A stretch of 13,738 nt of DNA from Bacteroidota bacterium. Its GTDB lineage: Bacteria; Bacteroidota; Bacteroidia; B-17B0; Aurantibacillaceae. The stretch covers positions 1-13,738 of the forward strand of contig JANYBY010000314.1 in assembly GCA_025360565.1 (NCBI GenBank), in the 5' to 3' direction. How positions within the stretch are numbered: position 1 is the first letter of the stretch; each line of letters begins with the position of its first letter. A model generated the notes under the pieces. It saw only the letters and a list, made by a program, of their open reading frames with translations. It was not told the origin of the DNA and searched no databases. Positions 1-5,880 of this stretch are shown here, piece by piece. A program made the translations under genes and the position numbers.

Positions 1-1
1 T

Positions 2-817
2 GGTGGTGGTTTTGATGTTTTTGTGGCAAAGTTTGGATTAAACGGTTCAATACTTTGGTCAACTTATTATGGTGGTACGGGTGAAGATGGTACTAAAGAG
101 GGACGTCCAAAAATCGCGACACATCCCGTGGTTAACTATGTTTACATCGGTGGCTCAACACAAAGCTGTGCTACATGGCCATTGCAACCGAACCCAAGTT
201 TCTATCAGCAAAATACACATCAAGACGGAGCTTTATGTGGGACGAATGGTGCATTTGAAGGATTTGTAGCTGGCTTTGATGCTTCAGGGAACAGAATTTA
301 CTCCTCATATTTTGGAGGAAAAGGAGCTAAAGCAGGTACGTTCCCCGCCCCAACTGATATAATATCCAGTATAGCAACCTACCAAAGCAGGGTTTACATT
401 AGTGGCTATTCCTATTCTACAAGTCAATATCCTTTTAATTGTCCTCCAACGGTTAACCCTTATTGCGATCTTACCTACGCCACGGTTAACTCGGCTAATA
501 GTACAGCGCTGTTTGCTCAGTTAACCACCGGCGTTGTTGGTGTGCAGGAATATGCTAAAAATAAGTTGGCGCAGTTTAAAATTTATCCTAATCCGTCCAA
601 TAGCATGATAAATTTTGAATGGGCAGGCGAAAATTCAAATACGGCAGAAATTTTTATTTACAATTCAATTGGTCAGTTGGTTAATAAACTATTAATTAAG
701 GAAACGAATGGACTGAACACTCAAAGTTTAAACATTGCCTCATTTCCTCACGGAGTTTACATTGCTATTATTAAAACAGATGGACAAACTTTAAACGCCA
801 AATTTATTAAAGAATAA
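2..817 (+). CDS. T9SS-exported SBBP-type beta-propeller protein, 5' end missing
   Basis: The C-terminal 271 residues of a secreted protein. The frame is open to the window edge, and its first residues, GGFDVFVAKF, followed by LWSTYYGGTGED, match the SBBP beta-propeller repeat (a G-x-DxFVAKF strand followed by WSTYYGG-x-GxD). The real start therefore lies upstream, and the GTG at 23 is an internal valine codon. A second blade-like stretch is visible around GFVAGFDASGNRIYSSYFGG. The last ~80 residues are a T9SS type A sorting domain: FKIYPNPSN, an IGQLV strand, and a GVYIAII strand near the end. This predicts export through the outer membrane by T9SS with cleavage of the tail. The target is unknown; this family is usually adhesive or surface-associated. 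The next gene begins 33 bases downstream on the same strand and is also a T9SS cargo, so the two may be co-transcribed. Confidence 0.88.
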   Translation, partial: GGGFDVFVAKFGLNGSILWSTYYGGTGEDGTKEGRPKIATHPVVNYVYIGGSTQSCATWPLQPNPSFYQQNTHQDGALCGTNGAFEGFVAGFDASGNRIYSSYFGGKGAKAGTFPAPTDIISSIATYQSRVYISGYSYSTSQYPFNCPPTVNPYCDLTYATVNSANSTALFAQLTTGVVGVQEYAKNKLAQFKIYPNPSNSMINFEWAGENSNTAEIFIYNSIGQLVNKLLIKETNGLNTQSLNIASFPHGVYIAIIKTDGQTLNAKFIKE

Positions 818-850
818 AATTAAATATTTTCGGAAATTTTAAAACAACAA

Positions 851-2167
851 ATGAAAAAAGTAATTTTATATTTTTTATTACTGCTTTCTCCAATTTGTGT
901 TATTTCGCAAACCTGGGGTAACGTTGGTGCTGGTCTTGGTAACCTTTGCCTTGATATGCACCAATTTCATTCAAGGCTATATGCTATTAGAAGTAGTTAT
1001 ATTGATTATTGGGAAAACAATACTTGGACTTCTATCCCTTCAATCACTGGCCCGCCAAGTTTATATGCAATAATGGATTACAACGATACGCTTTATTGCG
1101 CAGGATGGGACTCATACCCAGTTACTGTGGTTTATAAATTTGACGGTACAAATTGGTTAGCAACCGGCGGGCCAAACGGCCAATTCAATCATATTGATGG
1201 CGCGGAAATACGCGCGCTATGCAAGTATAATAACAAACTGATCGCGGCTGGTTATTTCTTAAATATTAATTCAAAATTTGTTTATAATATCGCGGCATGG
1301 GACGGCATAAAGTGGGATTCTCTTGGTGGCGGTTTACTAAATACTTCGGTTGTTGGCACTGTCCGTAATCTTTGTGTACATAATAACACCTTATTTGCCG
1401 CAGGTGATTTTACCAGATCAAATAACGATCCATCGCCAAAATATGTTGCTCAATGGAATGGATCGGCTTGGAAATCTGTCAGTCCAAGTTATGTTTTTAA
1501 GACCCCTGGTTATAAACCAATGGTTAGTTTTAATAATCGCTTAATAATCGCAAATGTTTGGGACACTATTAATTCCATTCCAATGAAAGGAATTACAGCA
1601 TGGGATGGAACTTCCTTTACTTCAATGGGTAATAGTCTGTTTTACGATGCTCAAATAGGCTTTGGGGGATCTATTTCAAAATTTTGGGTATTTAATAATG
1701 AATTATTTTGCGGAGCAACTGTTTCAAGCCTTAGTCCGGATGGTTATGATAGTGTTGTTTTAAAATGGACTGGAACAAATTGGGTACAAATTGGTAACGA
1801 TTTCAATTATGCAATTTTCTCTTTGGCGGACTACAATAATGAATTATATGCTTGTGGAGGATTTACTTCCTGCGGAGGCATCAATACATCTCGGATTGCA
1901 AAAACTTCTCTTGTAATTGGAATAAAGGAAATTGATAAAGAAAGTTCTTTTAATATGTATCCTAATCCGACAAATGGAAAATTACATATTGAAAATGAAG
2001 GACTGACGAGAATATGCCTTACTGATTGTTTAGGTCAAATTGTTTACGTTTTAAATGATCCAATTAAGAAGCAAGAAATAGATTTGTCTTTTCTTTCAAG
2101 TGGCATTTATTATCTCAAAGCTGAAAATGCGGAAGGGCAAAAATGTTTTAAGGTTTTAAAGGAATAA
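851..2167 (+). CDS. T9SS-exported WxGxxW-repeat (beta-propeller-like) protein
   Basis: A complete 438-residue secreted protein. The start is ATG 851, preceded by A-rich sequence (AAAACAACAA) typical of Bacteroidota initiation. Residues 1-20 form a signal peptide with a hydrophobic core (LYFLLLLSPICVIS) and probable cleavage before QTW. The body repeats a W-x-G-x-x-W/F unit about every 50-60 residues (FDGTNW, WDGIKW, WNGSAW, WDGTSF, WTGTNW), separated by strands such as LYAIMDYNDTLYCAG, LFAAGDF and LYACGGF. This suggests a beta-propeller. The C-terminal ~75 residues are a T9SS type A sorting domain (FNMYPNPTNG, LGQIVYV, SSGIYYLKAE). I see no catalytic motif. It probably acts outside the cell or on the surface; its role is unknown. 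It follows the preceding T9SS cargo gene by 33 bases. Confidence 0.9.
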   Translation: MKKVILYFLLLLSPICVISQTWGNVGAGLGNLCLDMHQFHSRLYAIRSSYIDYWENNTWTSIPSITGPPSLYAIMDYNDTLYCAGWDSYPVTVVYKFDGTNWLATGGPNGQFNHIDGAEIRALCKYNNKLIAAGYFLNINSKFVYNIAAWDGIKWDSLGGGLLNTSVVGTVRNLCVHNNTLFAAGDFTRSNNDPSPKYVAQWNGSAWKSVSPSYVFKTPGYKPMVSFNNRLIIANVWDTINSIPMKGITAWDGTSFTSMGNSLFYDAQIGFGGSISKFWVFNNELFCGATVSSLSPDGYDSVVLKWTGTNWVQIGNDFNYAIFSLADYNNELYACGGFTSCGGINTSRIAKTSLVIGIKEIDKESSFNMYPNPTNGKLHIENEGLTRICLTDCLGQIVYVLNDPIKKQEIDLSFLSSGIYYLKAENAEGQKCFKVLKE

Positions 2168-2197
2168 TTCTGTCCGATGATTGTGCATAGTTTATCT

Positions 2198-2392
2198 CTA
2201 TTCCAAAAGTCGCCTTCTAAGCATAAATTCAAGCTGTTCATTTATTGAAAGAACTTTTAGGGTAAGCTCTTGGTTTTCTATTATCATTTCAATCAGCTCA
2301 GCTTTTTTAAGTCGCGAAAGTTCTTTAATCTTTTGGGCTTTCGTTTTTGGTTTTTCCGTAGCTTCTTTTTTATTCTTAAGTTTTTTACGCAT
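2198..2392 (-). CDS. Small lysine-rich protein, possible coiled coil
   Basis: A 64-residue product. The N-terminal 20 residues are almost all Lys, Arg, Thr and Glu (MRKKLKNKKEATEKPKTK). The rest reads as amphipathic helix (IKELSRLKKAELIEMIIENQ, then LKVLSINEQLEFMLRRR), which could form a short coiled coil. There is no signal peptide or membrane segment, so it is probably cytoplasmic and may bind nucleic acid. I do not recognise the family; the LKKAELIEMI stretch loosely resembles a SAP or Rho-N type helix, which is weak evidence. A -7-like element TATCTTTA lies at 2412-2419 on the minus strand, about 20 bases before the ATG, but I see no TTTG at the -33 position. The gene is convergent with the preceding one, 30 bases apart. 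Non-random residue content supports it, but it is short. Confidence 0.5.
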   Translation of the reverse strand: MRKKLKNKKEATEKPKTKAQKIKELSRLKKAELIEMIIENQELTLKVLSINEQLEFMLRRRLLE

Positions 2393-2427
2393 TACATTAA
2401 TAGTTTAACAATAAAGATAAGAAATTA

Positions 2428-2525
2428 TGCCGTGCCCCTACGGGTCGCGCTTTTCGCCTGTATCTTTTTATTCTTCCGCACAAAAACCTCTTCTATAAAA
2501 AGGATGCCGGCTTCAATCGCTCACG
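2428..2525. repeat. Imperfect palindromic repeat element
   Basis: About 100 bases of GC-richer sequence in AT-rich surroundings. The two halves are imperfect complements. GCCTGTATCTTTTTA (2456-2470) pairs, with wobbles, one mismatch and one bulge, with TAAAAAGGATGCCGGC (2496-2511). The outer parts (GGGTCGCGCTT at 2442-2452 and TTCAATCGCTCACG at 2512-2525) pair more weakly. The central loop is about 25 bases. From memory it resembles dispersed palindromic elements seen between genes in Bacteroidota; I cannot check copy number here. Confidence 0.5.
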
Positions 2526-2840
2526 GAAATCCAGGCCCACAACGGCTAACCGGTTATCGCCTTTTTTCAACCACTTATAAAGAGCGCCGGTTCTTTTAAC
2601 AGTTATTAATAATTTACTTGTACTCTTCGGCACGATTCTTCGTTATAGTTTGTAATTCCATTAATTAAAACGGAAGTAAAAATGAAACCACCTGATCGTA
2701 AATTAAAATTTAAATAATTATGCAAAGCATAATATTTAATGGGGTTTCTCTTTTCTGATACTCTTCCTCAAACAAACATTTCGATCTTGATCGAACCAGA
2801 ATCAGGCAAATAAGTAATATCAATTTTAAAACAAACTTTT
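2526..2840. other. Intergenic region with short palindromes
   Basis: No gene seen. It contains TAACCGGTTA (a perfect palindrome, 2547-2556) within a GGC...GCC context followed by six T. Further on is a 7-base-stem hairpin, ATTATGC-AAA-GCATAAT (2717-2733). The symmetric site TTCGATC-TT-GATCGAA is annotated separately. The downstream half is AT-rich and presumably holds the promoter for the gene starting at 2841, but I find no clear TTTG-N19-TAnnTTTG match. Confidence 0.4.
2780..2795. promoter_or_regulatory. Perfect palindrome, possible operator
   Basis: TTCGATC-TT-GATCGAA is a perfect dyad with a two-base centre, 45 bases before the ATG of the gene at 2841. The size and position fit a dimeric repressor or activator site. 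A short RNA hairpin in the leader is the alternative. No regulator gene is adjacent. Confidence 0.3.
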
Positions 2841-3626
2841 ATGCCATTACAATATGAAACAGGCCACGCCAAAAATGTGGCGAACCTGTTAAAATTCAAT
2901 CAATTCATTGCAACCTTGGGTCCAACATATAATCCCAACAATGCAACAATTACAGCAGCGGCTTTAGCTACTCTTTATACAACGGCCAACGCTTCAATTT
3001 CAAGTGTAAACGCGGTTTACAACGCTTGGAAGAACGCTACCAACAACCGTGAACTTGCTTTTTTTCCGCTTCACAAACTTTCAACTCAATTGCTTGGTGC
3101 TTTGCAGAGCACAAGTGCTCCTACCCAAACAATTGACGACATGGTTTCCCTTGTGAAAAAACTTCGTGGCGATGGTAAGCTTCCTAAGCCGGCTCCTGTC
3201 GTGCCTGTTCAAGCTATACCTAATCCAAACCCGAATCCGATTCCTGATCCGCCGGTGGATAATTCAAAATCAAATTCGCAACAAAGTTTCGATAGCAAAC
3301 TTCAGCACTTTACGAAAATGATTTTGTTACTGCAGTCTGTTCCTTCTTATGCGCCAAACGAACCGGCTTTTCAGATCGCGGGTTTACAGGCTCAGTTAAC
3401 CAATCTTACAAACCTGAATAACTTAGCTAATACAAGTTATGCTAACTTAAAGGCTGCCCGTATTGCCAGGAACTTAACTTTTTACGCAAACGATACCGGT
3501 ATGTTAGACAGGATAAGAAGATCGAAGGCTTACATTAAAAGTCTTTACGGTGCATCGAGCCAGCAGTTTATTGCAGCTAATGCAATTCAATTTGTTCGGG
3601 TGGTCTCCAAGAAAAAAGCAAAATAG
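2841..3626 (+). CDS. Two-repeat protein of unknown function (Bacteroidota-type)
   Basis: A 261-residue protein without signal peptide or membrane segment, probably cytoplasmic. It has two related helical halves joined by a proline-rich linker. The N half (about 8-75) runs HAKNVANLLKFNQFI, a TYNPNNATI stretch, then WKNATNNRELAF. The C half (about 147-215) runs SFDSKLQHFTKMILLLQ, an SYAPNEPAFQI stretch, then LKAARIARNLTFY. Both share the layout helix, (T/S)Y-x-PN, long Ala/Leu/Asn-rich helix, (N/R)xRxLxF, which indicates internal duplication. The linker at about 117-143 contains NPNPNPIPDPP. The tail is basic (SKKKAK). From memory, similar two-repeat hypothetical proteins occur in many Bacteroidota; no function is known to me. 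The start ATG follows AAAACAAACTTTT. A strong terminator sits 8 bases after the stop, so it is probably monocistronic. Confidence 0.85.
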   Translation: MPLQYETGHAKNVANLLKFNQFIATLGPTYNPNNATITAAALATLYTTANASISSVNAVYNAWKNATNNRELAFFPLHKLSTQLLGALQSTSAPTQTIDDMVSLVKKLRGDGKLPKPAPVVPVQAIPNPNPNPIPDPPVDNSKSNSQQSFDSKLQHFTKMILLLQSVPSYAPNEPAFQIAGLQAQLTNLTNLNNLANTSYANLKAARIARNLTFYANDTGMLDRIRRSKAYIKSLYGASSQQFIAANAIQFVRVVSKKKAK

Positions 3627-3634
3627 CTCTCTTT

Positions 3635-3666
3635 AAGTCCGGCAACATCGCCGGACTTTTTTTTCG
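3635..3666 (+). terminator. Intrinsic terminator after the two-repeat protein gene
   Basis: A perfect 9-base stem AAGTCCGGC / GCCGGACTT with loop AACATC, followed by an unbroken T-run. It starts 8 bases after the stop codon of the upstream gene. Confidence 0.92.
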
Positions 3667-3794
3667 TGTTGTCGGTTTTCGCGATCTTTTTCTTTATACT
3701 CTCTCCATTTTCTTCCGTTTTTCATATCCTTTTTAACAAATGTCAGGTCTCTTTTAACAAACTCGCTATCTATACGCCTAAAGTTGCAACATCA

Positions 3795-3845
3795 ACTTAC
3801 TTTCTTGGTGCTGTGACCTCTGTACTCGTCGCTGCGACTTGCTTT
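3795..3845. repeat. 51-base direct repeat, copy 1
   Basis: Core TTTCTTGGTGCTGTGAC followed by CTCTGTACTCGTC and GCTGCGACTTGCTTT. It matches the copy at 3942-3992 at 48 of 51 bases. The offset is exactly 147 bases, a multiple of three. The end motif CTGCGACTTGCTTT also precedes the second copy, so a partial third occurrence exists. Confidence 0.85.
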
Positions 3846-3941
3846 CTTGCACTCTTTTTTTTAATTTTTTGTGTTTATCGGCTCGTAAGAGCAAAAATTT
3901 TCTTCGTTCTTCAAATCTTGCTGACAGTATGTCGGACTGCG

Positions 3942-3992
3942 ACTTGCTTTCTTGGTGCTGTGACTTCTGTACTCGTAGCTGCGACTTGCTTT
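3942..3992. repeat. 51-base direct repeat, copy 2
   Basis: Second copy of the unit at 3795-3845, with three substitutions. Two of these leave the peptide QVAATSTEVTAPRK unchanged when the minus strand is read in that frame. They are also silent in the overlapping plus-strand frame, so they do not decide which strand, if any, was coding. Confidence 0.85.
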
Positions 3993-4060
3993 TTAACAAT
4001 CTACACTCGCTTTTTAACAGTCTATTAACATTTACTCTTTGTTGTTTTAATCAACCATTG

Positions 4061-4182
4061 CCCGTCGACCTTAGTGCATAAAGGACGAGGGGGTGTTTAA
4101 GCCGACGCGCAAAATACAAACCAATTTGCAGCTTCTTTTTAAAGGCTAAGTTTTTATATGGCTGCAAATCCGTTTGTATTTT
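4061..4182. repeat. Tandem hairpin unit 1
   Basis: The unit begins CCCGTCGACCTTAGTG, continues through CCGACGCGCA, and ends in a long hairpin. The arms are 4111-4132 (AAAATACAAACC then AATTTGCAGC) and 4161-4182. The 22-base arms are complementary except for two adjacent central bases. The spacer is 28 bases (TTCTTTTTAAAGGCTAAG...). The same order recurs at 4212-4321. The paired arms split by a small internal mismatch recall folded single-strand recombination sites such as attC, but this is only analogy. Confidence 0.7.
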
Positions 4183-4211
4183 TTTCCTGCAGCCTGTACG
4201 TTTAAGCTAAA

Positions 4212-4321
4212 CCCGTCGACCTTTGTGTACCAAAACGTACCCGACGCACATTTTGCAAACACATTTGGTCGCTTTCTTTTAATGGTAAAGATTTCTTTGG
4301 CGCCAAATTAGTTTGCAAAAT
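4212..4321. repeat. Tandem hairpin unit 2
   Basis: The unit begins CCCGTCGACCTTTGTG, continues through CCGACGCACA, then a hairpin with arms 4250-4272 (ATTTTGCAAAC, AC, ATTTGGTCGC) and 4299-4321. The arms pair except for a two-base central mismatch and one bulge. The spacer is 26 bases (TTTCTTTTAATGGTAAAG...), similar to that of unit 1. The two units share start, middle and fold but differ in the stem sequence itself, with compensating changes in both arms. Confidence 0.7.
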
Positions 4322-4478
4322 TTACCACCCACCTTTATGCTTATTAGAACGGGCGGTTTCGCAAACCGCATTGCTATCACACAGAAAAAACTAAAAAAAA
4401 GTATCGCGCTTTTGCACGGCGGACATACCGTTTATCGGCGGACGCGAGGCCAGAATTTATACTTTGTGTGGGCAAACA
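4322..4478. other. Non-coding stretch between hairpin unit 2 and the attC-like site
   Basis: No gene seen. It holds a perfect 7-base-stem hairpin GCGGTTT-CGC-AAACCGC (4353-4369), and near 4429-4446 CCGTTTATCGGCGGAC. The latter resembles the CCGTTATAGG...GGGCGGAC at the right side of the following folded site (4568-4590), which suggests a remnant of another site of the same type. Confidence 0.4.
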
Positions 4479-4578
4479 ACCACTAACACGGGTCTGGCGT
4501 AATTTTTTGCGTGTTAACGCTCAAATGTGTAAATTGGACAAGCAAAAAACTAACGCCAGGCCCGAAACCGTTATAGGT
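4479..4578. repeat. attC-like folded site
   Basis: Arms CGGGTCTGGCGT (4489-4500) and ACGCCAGGCCCG (4553-4564) are complementary at 11 of 12 bases. Outside them, CCACTAAC (4480-4487) and GTTATAGG (4570-4577) are partly complementary. Inside the 52-base loop is a small hairpin GCGT-GTTA-ACGC (4509-4520). The order outer box, spacer, inner box, loop, inner box, spacer, outer box is that of integron attC sites. The outer boxes fit the attC consensus RYYYAAC / GTTRRRY only partly, so this is a resemblance and not an identification. Confidence 0.5.
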
Positions 4579-5359
4579 AAGTGGGCGGACAATTCCGTTA
4601 AGACAAAAAACATTTCATCAAGACAAATGACAGGAGCAATTTTAAATATTTTCGGTTTCATGAAAAGCGGAAAATATGAAGTGCATTACGAAATATGTGG
4701 CACTTTCTTTTTTGTAACACCAGACACAGCTTTAACCGCAAACCATGTTCTATTTAAAGACTTTTTCTCATTAAGCGATCCCTTTAAAAGCAAGCAGTCC
4801 TTTCTTGTTGGTGAAAACAATTTTATTCAAGAGGTAAAAAGCGAATACATAACCGAACACAAAAACATTGACCTTTCTATAATTAAATTTCCAAAGAAAC
4901 TTACCGACACTTATTTTGAAATATCTCGCGAAGAGCCTACGGAAAATCAAACACTTTATTTCTGTGGATACAATGGAGACGCGCAACCAGAAATTGAGGC
5001 AGGTAAAGATAAATTCAAAATCTTACTTAAGAAAGTAGACCTAAGCCCTGTGACTTTTATTACACAAGACGGTTACGTTAAAAAGTTAAGTAGTATGACT
5101 TTAAAGTCGGCAGACATTGACTTGAATAGTATTAACGTAATTAAACTTTCTCACGGTGGTTATGTTGGCATGTCTGGTGGACCTGTGGTCGACAAAACTA
5201 CAGGTAAAGTCATTGGTTTATTATCATTTGGTAACACTGAAGATGCTAACAAAAAAGACACTTTATTTGCCATAGACAATACTGAATTAATTAAAGTAAT
5301 TAATTAAATAAGCAGACAACTTAGCGAAACGCAGCTGTGTGCGCCCACCAACCTATAAC
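4570..5359. mobile_element. Putative 790-base protease gene cassette with inverted-repeat ends
   Basis: The left end (4570-4590, plus strand) and right end (5339-5359, read on the minus strand) share GTTATAGGTnnGTGGGCG followed by one differing base and AC, 18 of 21 identical, in inverted orientation. They enclose one gene, the trypsin-like protease, with little spare DNA. The left end coincides with the right box of the attC-like site. Outside the right end the sequence runs at once into the 3' end of a normal chromosomal gene. No recombinase gene is in the window, so any mobility would be non-autonomous. I see no target-site duplication. Confidence 0.5.
4627..5307 (+). CDS. Trypsin-like serine protease, cytoplasmic type
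   Basis: A 226-residue peptidase of the trypsin-2 / S1-type fold with a complete catalytic triad: His40 in TANHV, Asp82 in NIDLSIIKF, Ser183 in GMSGGPVVD. GTFFFV before the His motif fits the usual GSGF-type strand, and KVIGLLSFG after the Ser fits the strand following the nucleophile. I chose ATG 4627. The frame stays open back to a GTG at 4468, but those 53 codons lie in the attC-like repeat and translate to unlikely sequence. No signal peptide is present, so it should act in the cytoplasm. Its substrate is unknown. It stands alone inside an apparent cassette, convergent with the next gene. Stand-alone or fused trypsin-like proteases of this type occur in defence islands; whether this one has that role is inference. 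There is no PDZ domain, so it is not a DegP/HtrA protein. Confidence 0.85.
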   Translation: MTGAILNIFGFMKSGKYEVHYEICGTFFFVTPDTALTANHVLFKDFFSLSDPFKSKQSFLVGENNFIQEVKSEYITEHKNIDLSIIKFPKKLTDTYFEISREEPTENQTLYFCGYNGDAQPEIEAGKDKFKILLKKVDLSPVTFITQDGYVKKLSSMTLKSADIDLNSINVIKLSHGGYVGMSGGPVVDKTTGKVIGLLSFGNTEDANKKDTLFAIDNTELIKVIN

Positions 5360-5379
5360 ACCGGCTATCCGCGACTATT

Positions 5380-5823
5380 TTATTTAAACCGTAAAACAGT
5401 CACATCCATTCCATCCGTATATCTTAATCCTAATTCTTTGCCTTTTAATTTTATGATCTCGTAGCTAAATTCAAATGGTGCTGCAGGTCGTTCTGAAAAA
5501 TAAACGTTACTCTTATCGTCTTCCCACTGCCACCTGGATTCAACCGGAACAATTCCTCCTTCGGTATGAAATTTACCAAACTCGTTATGCAATATCCTGT
5601 CTCGTTGTATGTGCAAAACAAAACCTGATCCGCCGCAGGCTGTAACAAAACTGTCTGTTATATCAAATCCATTCTTTACTACGCTTGTAATTTTCCATTC
5701 GCCGCAAAGGCGCATGGTCCTGGTCAATACACTTACAGAAGGACCTTCTTCGTATTTTTTACAGCCTGTACTAATTGCTACAACAAGTAATGTGGCGAGA
5801 AAAAGTTTTAAAATTGACTTCAT
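5380..5823 (-). CDS. Lipocalin-like lipoprotein (paralogue of 11610-12041)
   Basis: A 147-residue lipoprotein. The signal sequence MKSILKLFLATLLVVAISTG ends at Cys21 in the lipobox ISTGC, followed by KKYEEGP; the acidic pair EE near the N-terminus could favour surface display in Bacteroidota. The body holds RLCGEWKITSVVKNG, then strands with WQWEDDKSNVYF and KLKGKELGLRYT, like small lipocalin-type lipoproteins. It aligns along its length with the lipoprotein at 11610-12041 (STGCKKY-x-x-GP, S-x-LT, RLCG-x-W-x-I, DITD, W-x-x-x-x-D-K/D-x-VYF, LK-x-KEL-x-LR). The function is unknown; it probably binds a small ligand or supports an envelope process. A consensus promoter lies just upstream at 5850-5880. 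The stop is 20 bases from the right end of the protease cassette. Confidence 0.85.
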   Translation of the reverse strand: MKSILKLFLATLLVVAISTGCKKYEEGPSVSVLTRTMRLCGEWKITSVVKNGFDITDSFVTACGGSGFVLHIQRDRILHNEFGKFHTEGGIVPVESRWQWEDDKSNVYFSERPAAPFEFSYEIIKLKGKELGLRYTDGMDVTVLRFK

Positions 5824-5849
5824 AATTTTTTTGGGCTTTTTATCAAGTT

Positions 5850-5880
5850 TAAATTTAAAGCTTTCCTTTCATAAAACAAA
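5850..5880 (-). promoter_or_regulatory. Bacteroidota-type promoter for the 5380-5823 lipoprotein
   Basis: On the minus strand TTTG (5880-5877) is followed after exactly 19 bases by TAAATTTA (5857-5850), seven of eight bases of TAnnTTTG. Transcription would start near 5843, giving a leader of about 20 bases before the ATG at 5823. Confidence 0.65.

Larger units (their letters stand above)
3667..4060. other. Repeat-bearing region, possibly a decayed lysine-rich repeat gene on the minus strand
   Basis: No intact gene is convincing. Besides the 51-base direct repeats annotated separately, the motif C(T)TTTTAACA recurs four times on the plus strand (near 3730, 3750, 3990 and 4010), sometimes followed by ACTCGCT. 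Read on the minus strand, these sites give similar peptides in broken frames: TVKKRV, IVKKQVAA, EFVKRD, TFVKKDMK. Stops and frame changes separate the pieces. A lysine-rich repeat protein that has decayed would explain this, but a simple noncoding repeat would as well. The hydrophobic plus-strand frame through the same repeats is probably only the mirror of the Lys/Gln-rich minus strand. Confidence 0.35.

Noticed and set aside
2547..2566. Terminator at TAACCGGTTA plus TTTTTT
   Set aside because: The palindrome can only form a three-base stem around a CCGG loop plus a bulged GGC/GCC, and no gene ends upstream on the plus strand.
3795..3992. CRISPR array from the 51-base direct repeats
   Set aside because: There are only two full copies with a 96-base gap between them, no regular spacers and no cas gene.
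3666..4028. A hydrophobic plus-strand protein through the direct repeats
   Set aside because: It has no start context, overlaps the terminator T-run, and its repeated hydrophobic segments mirror a Lys/Gln-rich minus strand in low-complexity sequence.
4468..4626. A longer start (GTG 4468) for the serine protease
   Set aside because: The extra 53 codons lie inside the attC-like inverted repeats, translate to sequence unlike any protease N-terminus, and ATG 4627 gives a normal start for the fold.
5609..5880. Plus-strand coding sequence opposite the 5380-5823 lipoprotein
   Set aside because: The minus-strand lipoprotein has a signal, lipobox, paralogue and promoter; the opposite frame is its shadow. 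Only the part after 5881 might be a remnant.
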